Shown here: one piece after another, positions 42,371 to 50,855 of the stretch
Layout of the letters: each line of letters begins with the position of its first letter
Position numbering within the stretch: the stretch's first letter is position 1
DNA from: Treponema sp.
GTDB taxonomy: Bacteria > Spirochaetota > Spirochaetia > Treponematales > Breznakiellaceae
DNA length: 55,183 bases
Assembly: GCA_031278715.1 (NCBI GenBank)
Contig: JAITJW010000147.1
Location: forward strand, 1-55,183
Direction of reading: 5' to 3'
Program-made: the position numbers and the translations under genes
The notes under the pieces: generated by a model
Seen by the model: the letters and a program-made list of their open reading frames with translations, nothing else
What the model was told of the DNA's origin: nothing
Databases searched by the model: none

Positions 42371-42442
42371 GGGGGGAAGCCTCCCCCCTACCTCCAGCCC
42401 TGCACTCCGGTCGATGCGGACACATCACGATGTGCCCGCATC
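42371..42442 (+). terminator. Two hairpins between tatD and dus
   Basis: GGGGGGA-AGCC-TCCCCCC (42371-42388) is followed by a 14-bp arm hairpin, 42413-42426 with 42429-42442 (GATGCGG...CCGCATC and CACATC...GATGTG, one mismatch). Neither has a T run. They may attenuate or process the transcript ahead of dus. Confidence 0.4.
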
Positions 42443-42502
42443 TCCCTCCGTTTGGGCTTCCGGTACCCCCCTCTACAGGGGTTCCACCCCCGTACCCCCG
42501 CA

Positions 42503-43582
42503 ATGAACCGTACGATAGAGCCGGAGACTCCCCGGTTCTACCGGCCCCTGAACATCGGAGGACTTTCCCTGCCGGGCAACCTGTTCCTTGCGCCGGTAGC
42601 CGGTTACACGGACCGGGCCTTCCGTTCACTCTGTATCGACTACGGGGCAACCCTCTGCTTTACGGAACTAGTCTCCTCGGAATCGATCATCCGCGGCCGT
42701 CCGGACCTTAAGCCCGTTGACGATCCGGGACCGGTAAGCGTCCTGCTGCGCCGGGCGGACAACGAAACAGCCTACGGCATCCAGCTTTTCGGCGCGGAGC
42801 CGGAACGGATGGGGCAGGCGACGGCCCTGCTGAGTCCCTGGAAACCGGCACTTATCGACATTAACGCCGGCTGTCCTGTACCAAAAGTGGTCCGGACCGG
42901 GGCCGGGGCCGCCCTGATGCGGGACAGCGCCACACTGGGCCGGGTGGTAGAGGCGGTAGTCCGGGCCAGCCGGGAACACCTGGGCGGCGTCCCGGTAAGC
43001 ATCAAGATCCGTTCCGGCTGGGACAGCCAGTCCGTAAACTACCGGGAATGTGCCCGAATCGCCGCAGAAGCAGGGGCCGCTATGGTAAGCCTGCACCCCC
43101 GAACCAGGGCCCAGGCCTACGGCGGAACAAGCGACTGGACCCGGATCGCCGACCTGGTAAGCCGCCTTTCCGTGCCGGTTAGCGGTTCCGGGGACCTCCG
43201 CAGCGCCGGGGACGCCCGGCGGATGTTCCGGGAAACCGGCTGCGCCGCGCTCATGTTCGCGCGGGGGGCCCTGGGAAACCCCTTCATCTTCGAGGAAACA
43301 AGGTCCCTGCTCCTGGACACCGACTACAGGCCCCCCACCCCCGCCGAGCGAATGGCCGCCGCCCTGCGGCACCTGGAACGCCTGGCGGCGGATATGGGGG
43401 AGCGGCGGGCCTGTGTGGAGATGCGTAAACAGTTCTGTGCCTATACCAGGGCCCCCGCTCCGCAGCCTGGCCGGAATGGAACAGGACTACCAGGCGGAGC
43501 GGCCCTGCGGAACCAGCTTGTCCACGGGGAGACGATTGCCGGTTTCAGACGTATCCTGGAAAGAGCCGGGATGTTATGTTAA
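42503..43582 (+). CDS. dus: tRNA-dihydrouridine synthase
   Basis: An FMN enzyme reducing uridines in tRNA D-loops. Motifs: LFLAPVAGYTDRAFRSLC, FTELVSSESII, QLFGAEPE, IDINAGCPVPKVVRTGAGAA with the catalytic Cys in NAGCP, SIKIRSGW, LHPRTRAQAYGGTSDW, VSGSGDLRS and FARGALGNPFIF. The 359-residue length from ATG 42503 is normal. Which Dus subgroup it belongs to is not clear. The frame overlaps the next gene by a few codons' distance only, so expression is coupled with hyi. Confidence 0.92.
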   Translation: MNRTIEPETPRFYRPLNIGGLSLPGNLFLAPVAGYTDRAFRSLCIDYGATLCFTELVSSESIIRGRPDLKPVDDPGPVSVLLRRADNETAYGIQLFGAEPERMGQATALLSPWKPALIDINAGCPVPKVVRTGAGAALMRDSATLGRVVEAVVRASREHLGGVPVSIKIRSGWDSQSVNYRECARIAAEAGAAMVSLHPRTRAQAYGGTSDWTRIADLVSRLSVPVSGSGDLRSAGDARRMFRETGCAALMFARGALGNPFIFEETRSLLLDTDYRPPTPAERMAAALRHLERLAADMGERRACVEMRKQFCAYTRAPAPQPGRNGTGLPGGAALRNQLVHGETIAGFRRILERAGMLC

Positions 43583-43593
43583 CGGGAGAAGTT

Positions 43594-44346
43594 ATGCGGT
43601 TTTCCGTATGTATCGATGCACTGTTTCGCGACCGGACCCAGGAAGAAGCCCTGGAAGCGGTAAAAGCCGCGGGGTTTGACCGCTTTGAATTCTGGGGCTG
43701 GTGGAACCGGGACCTGGATAGCCTGCACGCAAAAGCCCGGACCCTGGGACTTTCCTGCGCCGCCCTCTGTACCCGTTTCGTAAGCCTTACCGATCCCGCC
43801 CAGCGGGACGCCTACCTTGCCGGACTTAACGAATCTATCCAGGTGGCAAAAAAAATGGAGGCGCCGATCCTCATCTCCCAGGTAGGGCAGGATACAGGGG
43901 CACGGCGAAGCTTCCAGCACGCATCGGTGCTTGCCGGTCTAAAGGCAGCGGTCCCCCTGCTTGAGGAACGCGGTATTACCCTGGCCATAGAACCCCTGAA
44001 CGGCAAGGTGGATCATATCGGTGTTTTTCTGGAATCGTCCGACGAAGGCTTTGAAATAATCCGTCAGACAGGCAGCGACAGGGTAAAACTCCTCTTTGAC
44101 ATTTACCATCAGCAGATTACCGAAGGGGATATTATACACAGAATCGGCGCCAATCTGGACAGCATTGCCCACTTTCACACCGCGGGCGTACCCGGACGGC
44201 ACGAACTGGACCAGGGCGAACTTAACTACCCCGCAATTTTTACGGCCCTGGACAGCTGGGGCTACCGGGGTTTTGTAGGACTGGAGTATTTCCCCTCACA
44301 GGATGTTATGGCAGGATTAAAAACCCTGCCGGGAAGAACCCTATGA
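43594..44346 (+). CDS. hyi: Hydroxypyruvate isomerase family protein
   Basis: A TIM-barrel isomerase of 250 aa with MRFSVCIDALFRDRTQEEAL, GFDRFEFWGWWNRDL, LAIEPLNGKVDHIGVFL with metal-binding Glu, LLFDIYHQQITEGDI with Asp and His, HFHTAGVPGRHELDQGELNY and FVGLEYFPSQD with Glu. The AGVPGRHE-x-x-x-GELNY motif is typical of hydroxypyruvate isomerases, which interconvert hydroxypyruvate and tartronate semialdehyde; some relatives use C4 tetrulose sugars instead. ATG 43594 has GGGAGAAGTT before it. It overlaps the rhomboid gene by 4 bp (ATGA). Confidence 0.85.
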   Translation: MRFSVCIDALFRDRTQEEALEAVKAAGFDRFEFWGWWNRDLDSLHAKARTLGLSCAALCTRFVSLTDPAQRDAYLAGLNESIQVAKKMEAPILISQVGQDTGARRSFQHASVLAGLKAAVPLLEERGITLAIEPLNGKVDHIGVFLESSDEGFEIIRQTGSDRVKLLFDIYHQQITEGDIIHRIGANLDSIAHFHTAGVPGRHELDQGELNYPAIFTALDSWGYRGFVGLEYFPSQDVMAGLKTLPGRTL

Positions 44347-44972
44347 ACCCCCTGCGCCGTCCCTTCCGCTACCGCTACAGCGGGGTAGTCCTGTGGCTCG
44401 TCGGTATCAATATCCTCGTCTTCCTGCTGGGGCAGCTTTTCGGAAGATTGTACATCGATTGGTTCTTTTCCATGATCCCCGCGCTGGTAATAACCCGGTA
44501 CTGGCTGTGGACATTTGTAACCTACATGTTCGTCCACGACAGCTTTGCCCACATATTCTTTAACATGTTTGCCCTCTTTGTCTTTGGAATCCAGGTAGAA
44601 CGGCGCATGGGCAGCAAAGAATTCCTGTTGTTTTACCTTGTTTCCGGTATTCTTGCGGGATTTTTCTCGTTTGTGGTCTACGCTGCCACCAATGATTATA
44701 ATACGTCGCTTATGGGCGCCTCCGGCGCCATCTTCGCCGTGCAGCTTGCCTATGCGGTGTATTACCCCAACTCGATCATCTACCTGTGGGGCCTCCTTCC
44801 CCTCCGGGCCCCCGTAATGGTCCTGGGCTTTACCGCCATAGAGCTGTTTTTCATGATAAGCAGACAGGGAGGCAACGTGGCCCATATTACCCACCTTGCC
44901 GGTTTTGGGTTTGCCTGGCTCTACTTCCTCATCCGCCTGGGAATTAACCCCATCCAGGCATGGCGGCGTTAA
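44343..44972 (+). CDS. Rhomboid-family intramembrane serine protease
   Basis: Six membrane segments in 209 aa. The catalytic Ser lies in LMGASGAIFAV and the catalytic His in NVAHITHLAGFGFAW; the L1 loop region YMFVHDSFAHIFFNMFALFV carries the conserved His and Asn that form the oxyanion site. Rhomboids cleave substrate membrane helices; the substrate here is unknown. The next gene encodes an exported protein with an odd signal peptide, and overlaps in context, so it deserves thought as a client. Confidence 0.9.
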   Translation: MNPLRRPFRYRYSGVVLWLVGINILVFLLGQLFGRLYIDWFFSMIPALVITRYWLWTFVTYMFVHDSFAHIFFNMFALFVFGIQVERRMGSKEFLLFYLVSGILAGFFSFVVYAATNDYNTSLMGASGAIFAVQLAYAVYYPNSIIYLWGLLPLRAPVMVLGFTAIELFFMISRQGGNVAHITHLAGFGFAWLYFLIRLGINPIQAWRR

Positions 44973-45037
44973 TTCCGGAAAAAGCCCCTCGTTTCCCCCT
45001 CATTCCGCCGCCCGTCAAATTTGCCGATAATGGGTAC

Positions 45038-45892
45038 ATGCGCCAACGCCTTTTCCCCGGCCTGTCCGCCCTGCCCTGGCTGCCTACCCTGCCCTGGCTG
45101 CCTGTCCTGCCTTGGCTGCCTACCCTGCCTTGGCTGCCTGTCCTGGTATCCGCAGTTCTCCTTGTCCTGCCGCAGGGGAATCCGGCCTGGGCGGATAATT
45201 TTTATCCCGGCCACGACATTGAAGTACTGCGGGGAGAACTGCAGATCGACATGGAACCCATCTATGGCGGTTTTATCGACCCGGAGTACCCCCTTCAAAC
45301 GGAAACCCTGCGCAGACGGGCACTGGAAGAGGCGGCCACGATCTTCTCCGCCATGATCTACGGCTGGTCGTTCCACTACGATGTCGGGGAAAAGGCACGG
45401 GGCATCGCAGAAGACTTTAGCCTAAGCCCCCTGGGGTCTATCCCCTGGGGCGATCAAAAACTCTACGTTACCGATGGCGAACTACGGGACCAAAAACTCT
45501 GCCTGTGGACCGATTACCGCCTTGACGAAAACCAAAAACGCCGGGTAGCCATGTGGCGGGCCGGCAGAATACGCAGCGCCCAGGGCCTGGGCAGGGGCCC
45601 CCTGGGTATCCCCTCCATGCTTGAGCCCGCCGGAGACGAACGCCAGAGCGCCGGGGACAACGGCGACCCAGCCCGCCTGTGGCTGGATTACCGGCGGGAA
45701 GGACTGGAAGACGCCGCCCGCGCCGCAGTACGGGCCATGCTCCAGGGCAGCGAACGGAACCGCCCCAAAGAGGTAAAAGGCTTTATCGCCCTGGCAGCCT
45801 TCCCGGTCTTTGGCATAGATTCCGGCCGCTGGCTCGTATCCGCCCACTTCCGGGTAGACATAACAGAAATCATCCCCTTCGCGGTGTATTAA
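45038..45892 (+). CDS. Exported protein with a tandem-repeat signal peptide, unknown function
   Basis: ATG 45038 gives MRQRLFPGLSA, then a signal core made of four copies of LPWLP(T/V), then LVSAVLLVLPQGNPAWA as cleavage area. The core is encoded by four 18-bp units (45071-45142). The mature part (about 235 residues) contains EVLRGELQIDMEPIYGGFID, AMIYGWSFHYDVGEKARGI and a long FIALAAFPVFGID segment ending in VDITEIIPF; it has no known motif. Secreted or periplasmic location is likely. An upstream in-frame ATG (44960) overlaps the rhomboid gene and is less likely. It ends the operon before a strong palindrome. Confidence 0.75.
   Translation: MRQRLFPGLSALPWLPTLPWLPVLPWLPTLPWLPVLVSAVLLVLPQGNPAWADNFYPGHDIEVLRGELQIDMEPIYGGFIDPEYPLQTETLRRRALEEAATIFSAMIYGWSFHYDVGEKARGIAEDFSLSPLGSIPWGDQKLYVTDGELRDQKLCLWTDYRLDENQKRRVAMWRAGRIRSAQGLGRGPLGIPSMLEPAGDERQSAGDNGDPARLWLDYRREGLEDAARAAVRAMLQGSERNRPKEVKGFIALAAFPVFGIDSGRWLVSAHFRVDITEIIPFAVY
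45071..45142 (+). repeat. 18-bp minisatellite, four units, inside a signal peptide
   Basis: Units of the type CTGCCCTGGCTGCCTACC, ending alternately in ACC and GTC, so the array also reads as two 36-bp units. Each 18-bp unit adds six residues to the hydrophobic core without changing frame. Confidence 0.85.
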
Positions 45893-45895
45893 CAG

Positions 45896-45932
45896 AGCTA
45901 GTCCCAAAACTCGGTTAGTTTTGGGACTAGCT
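45896..45932. terminator. Perfect 16-bp palindrome at the convergent end of two operons
   Basis: AGCTAGTCCCAAAACT (45896-45911), loop CGGTT, AGTTTTGGGACTAGCT (45917-45932). It belongs to the CCCAAAACT palindrome family and sits just after the stop at 45892. A second hairpin, GGGAGTGA-TGCGAC-TCACTCCC, is at 45949-45970, before the convergent gene ending at 46036. Together they can stop transcription from both sides. Confidence 0.6.
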
Positions 45933-46035
45933 ATGGTTAAATGATTCCGGGAGTGATGCGACTCACTCCCTCTCAATACCTGGCGTCAGACCGGCCGGCC
46001 GATACAACAGGGTCTGCCCCCAGCAAAAGCGTCCA

Positions 46036-46791
46036 CTACACTTTCCTTATGCTTCCCAGGCCGCGTTTACTCATCTTAACATAAGGATCCCCGCGGTACC
46101 TTATATTACCAACGCCAGCAAGACCTACCGTCAAGTTATCCACGACCCAGCATCTTACGTTTCCGGCGCCATTGACAAAAACAGCTCCGTTGTTTATTTC
46201 AAATTCATACCCGTCAAAATTCCCCGCGCCGTTAATAGCTATGTACGCCTCTTTGCTGCTTCCGGTTATTTCTATGTCCACGGCTCCGTTAACAACGACA
46301 CTAAAATTATCACACTCCAGTTCCCCCAGTACCCTTCCTGCTACGCCATTAACAATGATTTTCAAAGAGGGCGTTATCATTTTATCCACGAATTCTACCC
46401 GCTGCACCATGTTGTTCACTGTTATTTCAAGAATATTGGGGCAGTAAACGTCAACTATAAAATCTTCCGCTATTCTTCGTTTTAGTTCTATAGTTAACTT
46501 ATCACCTTCGTTGGTGGTTTCTATGTATTCATCAAGATTTTGGTCAACAGAAATACTCAGCCGATATTCCTGGCCTGAATGAATACGGAGTGTTCCTTTC
46601 CCGTCTCTGCCATTGTGATTATAGGCGGTGTTTAATTCTATGCCGGTAAACGGGGAAACGGGCCGTTCATAGCTTATTCTATCCCCATTGCCCCTGATTA
46701 TCTCTCCGCGCATTTCCCTGTTCCCCAGCGCGTAAAGACCGGAAAAACCCATTACAAAAAGTCCGATGAAACCGATAAACACCTTTGTCAT
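46036..46791 (-). CDS. Exported DUF2807 (GIN) beta-helix protein, 251 aa
   Basis: ATG 46791 follows GGAGGTTATT and gives a signal peptide (MTKVFIGFIGLFVMGFSGLY, cut near ALG). The mature part has FTGIELNTAY, then repeated strands: LTIELKRRIAEDFIVDVYCP, LEITVNNMVQRVEF, SLKIIVNGVAGRVLGELECD, FSVVVNGAVDIEITGSSKEA, IAINGAGNFDGYEFEINNGA, FVNGAGNVRCWVVDNLTVGL and AGVGNIRYRGDP. This is the stacked beta structure of DUF2807 head-GIN proteins, found as putative adhesins or as anti-sigma-type membrane partners. It lies upstream of two ABC-2 transporter operons on the same strand. Confidence 0.8.
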   Translation of the reverse strand: MTKVFIGFIGLFVMGFSGLYALGNREMRGEIIRGNGDRISYERPVSPFTGIELNTAYNHNGRDGKGTLRIHSGQEYRLSISVDQNLDEYIETTNEGDKLTIELKRRIAEDFIVDVYCPNILEITVNNMVQRVEFVDKMITPSLKIIVNGVAGRVLGELECDNFSVVVNGAVDIEITGSSKEAYIAINGAGNFDGYEFEINNGAVFVNGAGNVRCWVVDNLTVGLAGVGNIRYRGDPYVKMSKRGLGSIRKV

Positions 46792-46860
46792 AATAACCTC
46801 CAATCATCTTTTATAAACAATGCTGTACACGCATTGTCCTGTAAATACCAATTTTTACTT

Positions 46861-47550
46861 TTATGAATAATCCGCATAGAGCCACCAGGCAAGGGAGGCA
46901 AGTATACTTCCCAGGCCCACAGAAACAAGTACAACTATATCAAGCGGCCGTATCGTCGCCAGATCGTCTCTCATCGTGTAAACAATCGGAATACTCCAGG
47001 GTATATCAATGGCAAACGGAAGGCTGCTGCCGTTGATATTGACGTACAGGATTGCCGCGATTGAAACAGCGACAGGCATAAAATAACCACGACTGCAGAT
47101 GCCCAAAAAGAAGATCGGCATGCAGAGCGCCAATAACATGACCGTTAAGATACCCTGCCGGGCAAGATCGTGCATGACGGGTTCCAAGGCCCAGCCGCCC
47201 ATGCCCGTCACTAAAGTTAAAACCCAGGACAAAACAAACTGGCCAATTGACAGCATCAGGACACTTATCGTAAGCGCGATAATCTTTGCAAAAACAATTG
47301 TTGACCGGGCCGCAGGGAACACCAACAGCTCAGTTACGGTCTTTTGAACAAATTCCCTGCCAAACATCCATGCCGCAAGGATGCTAAAGCAAAAACTGCC
47401 CTCTACATACAAGGCCTGGGACGGAGAAAAACCCGAACCTATAATCATGATTGGGGTAAATAGCACAAAGGCCAGTCCTGTTATCAACAGTATTTTTGAC
47501 TTAAAGATCTTCAAAAGCTCCGCCCCTACGCAGGCGCCCAGCGCGTTCAT
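46861..47550 (-). CDS. ABC-2 type transporter permease, 229 aa
   Basis: Six membrane segments: for example ILLITGLAFVLFTPIMIIGS, AALTISVLMLSIGQFVLSWV and IVVLVSVGLGSILASLAWWL. The ABC-2 pattern FGREFVQKTVTELLVFPAAR with IVFAKIIA is visible early in the chain. It overlaps the ATPase gene upstream by 4 bp. This pair resembles lantibiotic or bacitracin self-protection transporters (BcrAB/SpaEF type), which have one ATPase and one or two small permeases. Substrate is unknown. Confidence 0.82.
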   Translation of the reverse strand: MNALGACVGAELLKIFKSKILLITGLAFVLFTPIMIIGSGFSPSQALYVEGSFCFSILAAWMFGREFVQKTVTELLVFPAARSTIVFAKIIALTISVLMLSIGQFVLSWVLTLVTGMGGWALEPVMHDLARQGILTVMLLALCMPIFFLGICSRGYFMPVAVSIAAILYVNINGSSLPFAIDIPWSIPIVYTMRDDLATIRPLDIVVLVSVGLGSILASLAWWLYADYS

Positions 47551-48488
47551 CGTACCGTACCTCCCATCCCTATGGCCTGTAAAAAGTACCCCTCCAGGTC
47601 TTCTTCTTCGGTTTTCAACATCGTCAGTGAGTGCCCGGCCTGTACCACAAGCGCCGCTACCGCGGAAGCCGCGGGGCAGGGCTTCGCCGTAACTCCGTTA
47701 CCGCCTATTACCAGGGCCCCCTTATCCGCCGCATACGATACCTCGTAGCCCTTGCCCTCCAACAATTGCCGGGTATCCTCAAGGCCGCCGGTTGTTACCA
47801 GCAGCCGTTTCCGGGCAAGCTGTTCAAGTTGATCCGTCCGGATTTCCTGTACTAAACGCCCCTGGTGCATGATCCCTATCCGGTCCGCAAGCCGGGCAAT
47901 TTCGGCAAGGATGTGGCTTGAAATAAAGACGGTAACGCCGTCGTTCCGCGCCATATCAAGCAGCGTCCGCCGCAGTTCGACGATACCGGCGGGATCGAGC
48001 CCGTTTGTCGGTTCGTCCAGAACAAGAATACGGGGCCGGTGGATGAGGGCCTTCGCAAGCCCCAGGCGCTGGACGTTTCCCAGCGACAGTTTCTTTGCCT
48101 TGCGGTCCCTGTAGGGGGTAAGGCCTAATTGTTCCATGACGGCGTTTACGGTTTTTTCGTCTTTTATCCCGCGTATGCGCCGGACAAGATCAAGGTTTTC
48201 CGCTACGCTTAGATCGGGGTAGGCGCAGGGGGTTTCCACAAGACAGCCGGTCTGGGCCCACAGGTGGTAGTTTCCGGCATGGACCTTTTCGCCGTTGATA
48301 TAGGCCGCCCCGGTGTCCGGCCTGACCATAGCCAGCAGCATCCGTATCGTGGTTGTCTTTCCCGCGCCGTTCAGACCCAAAAAGCCGTAGAGCTCCCCTT
48401 TCTTGACGTCAAGGGAAACATCCTCAACGGCCCGGACCTTCCCGTAGCGTTTCCCGATTCTTTCAGTAACTATAACATCTGCCGTCAT
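47547..48488 (-). CDS. ABC transporter ATP-binding protein (BcrA-like), 313 aa
   Basis: Walker A GLNGAGKTTT, signature LSLGNVQRLGLAKAL, Walker B LVLDEPTNGLDPAG and switch His in ISSHILAEI are all present. A C-terminal extension of about 90 residues (from about 225) is the regulatory tail of the bacitracin/lantibiotic-resistance class; it reads LEQLARKRLLVTTGGLEDTR. ATG 48488 has AGGAGTGAAACC upstream. It works with the permease encoded next (4-bp overlap). Confidence 0.9.
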   Translation of the reverse strand: MTADVIVTERIGKRYGKVRAVEDVSLDVKKGELYGFLGLNGAGKTTTIRMLLAMVRPDTGAAYINGEKVHAGNYHLWAQTGCLVETPCAYPDLSVAENLDLVRRIRGIKDEKTVNAVMEQLGLTPYRDRKAKKLSLGNVQRLGLAKALIHRPRILVLDEPTNGLDPAGIVELRRTLLDMARNDGVTVFISSHILAEIARLADRIGIMHQGRLVQEIRTDQLEQLARKRLLVTTGGLEDTRQLLEGKGYEVSYAADKGALVIGGNGVTAKPCPAASAVAALVVQAGHSLTMLKTEEEDLEGYFLQAIGMGGTVR

Positions 48489-48506
48489 GGTTTCACTCCT
48501 TCTGTT

Positions 48507-48679
48507 TCACAAATTGTCAAGGTCCACCGCGTCTATCCCCTCCTTGGAATAGAATAACTCTAGTTTTGGATTCCCATATTTAACTATCAACGACCTTTTC
48601 AACTTGTCATACATCCTTTCACAAGAACCAAAAACACCACAACTGTGGCGCCCCTGAAACTAAACATCGCCCTTTTCAT
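48507..48679 (-). pseudogene. Frameshifted small lipoprotein gene, about 57 codons
   Basis: From ATG 48679 (preceded by AAGGAGTTGTCG) the frame reads MKRAMFSFRGATVVVFLVLV then KGCMTS and stops at 48599. This is a lipoprotein signal peptide with a lipobox-like VKGC. In another frame an open stretch starts at ATG 48614 and reads MYDKLKRSLIVKYGNPKLEL and FYSKEGIDAVDLDNL, ending at 48507. A single-base shift joins them into one small lipoprotein. Either a frameshift has broken the gene, or the 35-codon part is a separate small gene ahead of the ABC ATPase. It lies in an otherwise gene-free gap. Confidence 0.45.
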
Positions 48680-48714
48680 CGACAACTCCTTGGAAATTAA
48701 TTTACAGGCAACTG

Positions 48715-48751
48715 AGCCGGTTCCAAAGCCTGGTTGGTGCGGGAACCGGCT
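48715..48751. repeat. Inverted repeat AGCCGGTTCC / GGAACCGGCT
   Basis: AGCCGGTTCC (48715-48724) and GGAACCGGCT (48742-48751) pair over 10 bp with a 17-base loop, just downstream of the outer-membrane-type gene on the minus strand. It may end that transcript; no T run follows. Confidence 0.4.
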
Positions 48752-48760
48752 ACCGGTGTT

Positions 48761-49297
48761 TCAGAAAAACATCTTCCAGCCGGCTTGAATTATTACACCG
48801 CTTACCGGATATTTTGAACTTGTTATTTGTCCCAAGTATCCAGCCTCAACATAGAGCCCCCCAAAATCATCCGAACTAATATCCCAGCCTCCGCCAAAAC
48901 CAAAGGTTACGGCAAACGGGTCATCAAAAAACGGCTTTTTGTCATTCCCGTATATTCCAAAACCGCCTTCGAGGTATGTGTATATCATGTGGGTGGAATT
49001 CCGGCCAAAGATTATTTTGTCCGATACCGTAAATATACTGTAATCACTATTATCGAGTGATAAACTCCCGGCGCGCAAAAAAATATTATTTTGTACATAT
49101 AATATTTTTTCATGCAGAACAAACCCAAAATCAAAGTGGCCGCCCAGTACGCGGGGACTGTTTACCCAGGTAAAGCCCGCGTCGATGACATAGCTCCTCC
49201 CGGCGTTTCTGTTCTCAACATTTCTATCGCCGTCATCGGCAAATAGAAAATTAAACTGGACCACGACAAGCAAGACACCAAAAACAAGTTTACGCAT
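48761..49297 (-). CDS. Small outer-membrane beta-barrel-type protein, 178 aa
   Basis: ATG 49297 follows GGAGGAGAAA and gives a signal peptide (MRKLVFGVLLVVVQFNFLFA). The mature chain shows amphipathic strands with many aromatic and glycine residues (YVIDAGFTWVNSP, GGHFDFGFVLHEKILYVQNN, YTYLEGGFGIYGND, VTFGFGGGWDIS, LYVEAGYLG) and ends VIIQAGWKMFF, with a terminal aromatic residue as in barrel proteins recognised by the BAM machine. It is shaped like a small OmpA/OmpW-type porin. Role unknown. It lies alone between the two ABC-2 transporter units. Confidence 0.7.
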   Translation of the reverse strand: MRKLVFGVLLVVVQFNFLFADDGDRNVENRNAGRSYVIDAGFTWVNSPRVLGGHFDFGFVLHEKILYVQNNIFLRAGSLSLDNSDYSIFTVSDKIIFGRNSTHMIYTYLEGGFGIYGNDKKPFFDDPFAVTFGFGGGWDISSDDFGGLYVEAGYLGQITSSKYPVSGVIIQAGWKMFF

Positions 49298-49413
49298 TTT
49301 CTCCTCCAAATGTTAGTGAATTGTTTCCTGCGGACCGGCACAAGCCTGTCCGTAAGCCGGAAATATTCCGGTTACATCTTCCGCAGATCCTCTAGTCTGC
49401 TTTCTACTATGCG

Positions 49414-50160
49414 TTACTCCAGATTTAACGTACGTTTGAGCAGCCAGCCCGTAGACCAGAAGCACAGGGCCGCAAAGATGCTTATCAGCAAAAGGAACAG
49501 CCCTAAATCCCACAACGAGGGGAAGAAGGTGATGTCCACAAAGTACCAGGACAGGCGTCCCGCCACAATCATGACCGCCAGGTACACGCCAAACCCGGCA
49601 AGCCCGCGGAAACGGGGCGCTATCTGGCTGACCGTCATGGAGGCGTAGATCAGGCAGAGCTGTTGAAAGACGAATACCAGCACGCCCACAACCTCAATAA
49701 CCGCCTGAACCGAACCGACCCTGTCAATATGCTCATTCCAGAATCGGGGGAGACGGGACAGTTGATACAGCATATCCTGGAAATCGGCAATAAACCCGTA
49801 GACAAACAGGGCAAGCATTCCCACAGCGGCGGTTAACAGGATACTACAGAAACCGGCTATTGCCTTGGAGGCCGTAAGTTCCCACTCGGTAACCGGCAGT
49901 GTGAACATCAGATAGCCTTCATCCTTCAAAAAATTATCCCGGAAGCGCAGAATAACCAGTATCAGGTCTACGACGAACAGGGCGACGAACATTATCCCCA
50001 GAGCCGTTTCGAGTCCTTCCATCATGCTCCAGTCCGCACCGTCCCCGGCGATAAGGCTGTTGACCCCGGTCACAGCCGCCAGTACCAGGATCGCCAGATA
50101 GAGCGCCGGCATGATCCGCAAGAGCACCTTGAATTCGTATCGCAGTAGTTTCCTTAGCAT
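49414..50160 (-). CDS. ABC-2 type permease, 248 aa
   Basis: Six membrane segments: IMPALYLAILVLAAVTGVNS, ALGIMFVALFVVDLILVILR, AIAGFCSILLTAAVGMLALF, VIEVVGVLVFVFQQLCLIYA, FGVYLAVMIVAGRLSWYFVD and LGLFLLLISIFAALCFWSTG. The YLMFTLPVTEWELTASK motif between helices 2 and 3 is typical of YtrC/YtrF-type permeases that accompany a GntR regulator. It overlaps the ATPase gene by 7 bp. The set is of the YtrA-YtrB type, known in Firmicutes to be derepressed by wall-active compounds. Confidence 0.82.
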   Translation of the reverse strand: MLRKLLRYEFKVLLRIMPALYLAILVLAAVTGVNSLIAGDGADWSMMEGLETALGIMFVALFVVDLILVILRFRDNFLKDEGYLMFTLPVTEWELTASKAIAGFCSILLTAAVGMLALFVYGFIADFQDMLYQLSRLPRFWNEHIDRVGSVQAVIEVVGVLVFVFQQLCLIYASMTVSQIAPRFRGLAGFGVYLAVMIVAGRLSWYFVDITFFPSLWDLGLFLLLISIFAALCFWSTGWLLKRTLNLE

Positions 50161-50855
50161 TTGAATAACTCCCTGAAAAGTGTATCGATGGACACGCCCT
50201 TTTCCGCCCGGATGTCGTCAGCGGCCCCCTGGAGAATGATCCTCCCCTCTTTAAGAAAGACGATGTCGTCCAGTATCCGTTCCACATCCTGAATAAGGTG
50301 GGTGGAGATCAGCACCGCGGCGTCTTCGCTGTAGTTGCTGATAATGGTACTGATGATATAATCCCGCGCCGCGGGGTCAACGCCGCCGATAGGCTCATCC
50401 AAAAGGTAGAGCCGCGCCCTGCGGGCCATTACCAGGACGAGCTGCACCTTTTCCCGGGTGCCCTTGGACAGGGTTTTGAACCGTTTGCCGGGCTCAATGC
50501 CAAGGCCGGCAAGCATGGTCTGGGCAAGGTCCCGGCGGAAATCGGCGTAGAAATCGGCAAAGAACGACAGTAGTTCTGTTATCCGCATCCAGCCGTCCAG
50601 TATAAAACGGTCGGGTAGATAGGAAACCACTGCCTTGGTCTCTACTCCGGGTTTTTTACCGGTAATCAGCACGTCCCCGCCGGAAGGCCGTAAAAGCCCG
50701 TTGGCCAGTTTGATCAGTGTCGTCTTGCCGCTGCCGTTGGGACCCAGAAGGCCGGTAATCCGGCCACAGCCCAGATTCAGATTAATGCCATCCAGCGCCG
50801 TATGTTTGCCATAACGCTTGGATAGATTCCTGCACTCCATTATCAATTCACTCAC
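50154..50855 (-). CDS. ABC transporter ATP-binding protein (YtrB-like), 233 aa
   Basis: The start is GTG 50855, five bases after a perfect AAGGAGG; upstream in-frame codons belong to the regulator gene region. Walker A GLLGPNGSGKTTLIKLA, signature LSKGTREKVQLVL, Walker B RLYLLDEPIGGVDPAARDYI and switch His in LISTHLIQDVERIL are complete. It powers the permease encoded next. It overlaps the GntR regulator gene by 8 bp, so the three genes are one unit. Confidence 0.9.
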   Translation of the reverse strand: MSELIMECRNLSKRYGKHTALDGINLNLGCGRITGLLGPNGSGKTTLIKLANGLLRPSGGDVLITGKKPGVETKAVVSYLPDRFILDGWMRITELLSFFADFYADFRRDLAQTMLAGLGIEPGKRFKTLSKGTREKVQLVLVMARRARLYLLDEPIGGVDPAARDYIISTIISNYSEDAAVLISTHLIQDVERILDDIVFLKEGRIILQGAADDIRAEKGVSIDTLFRELFKC

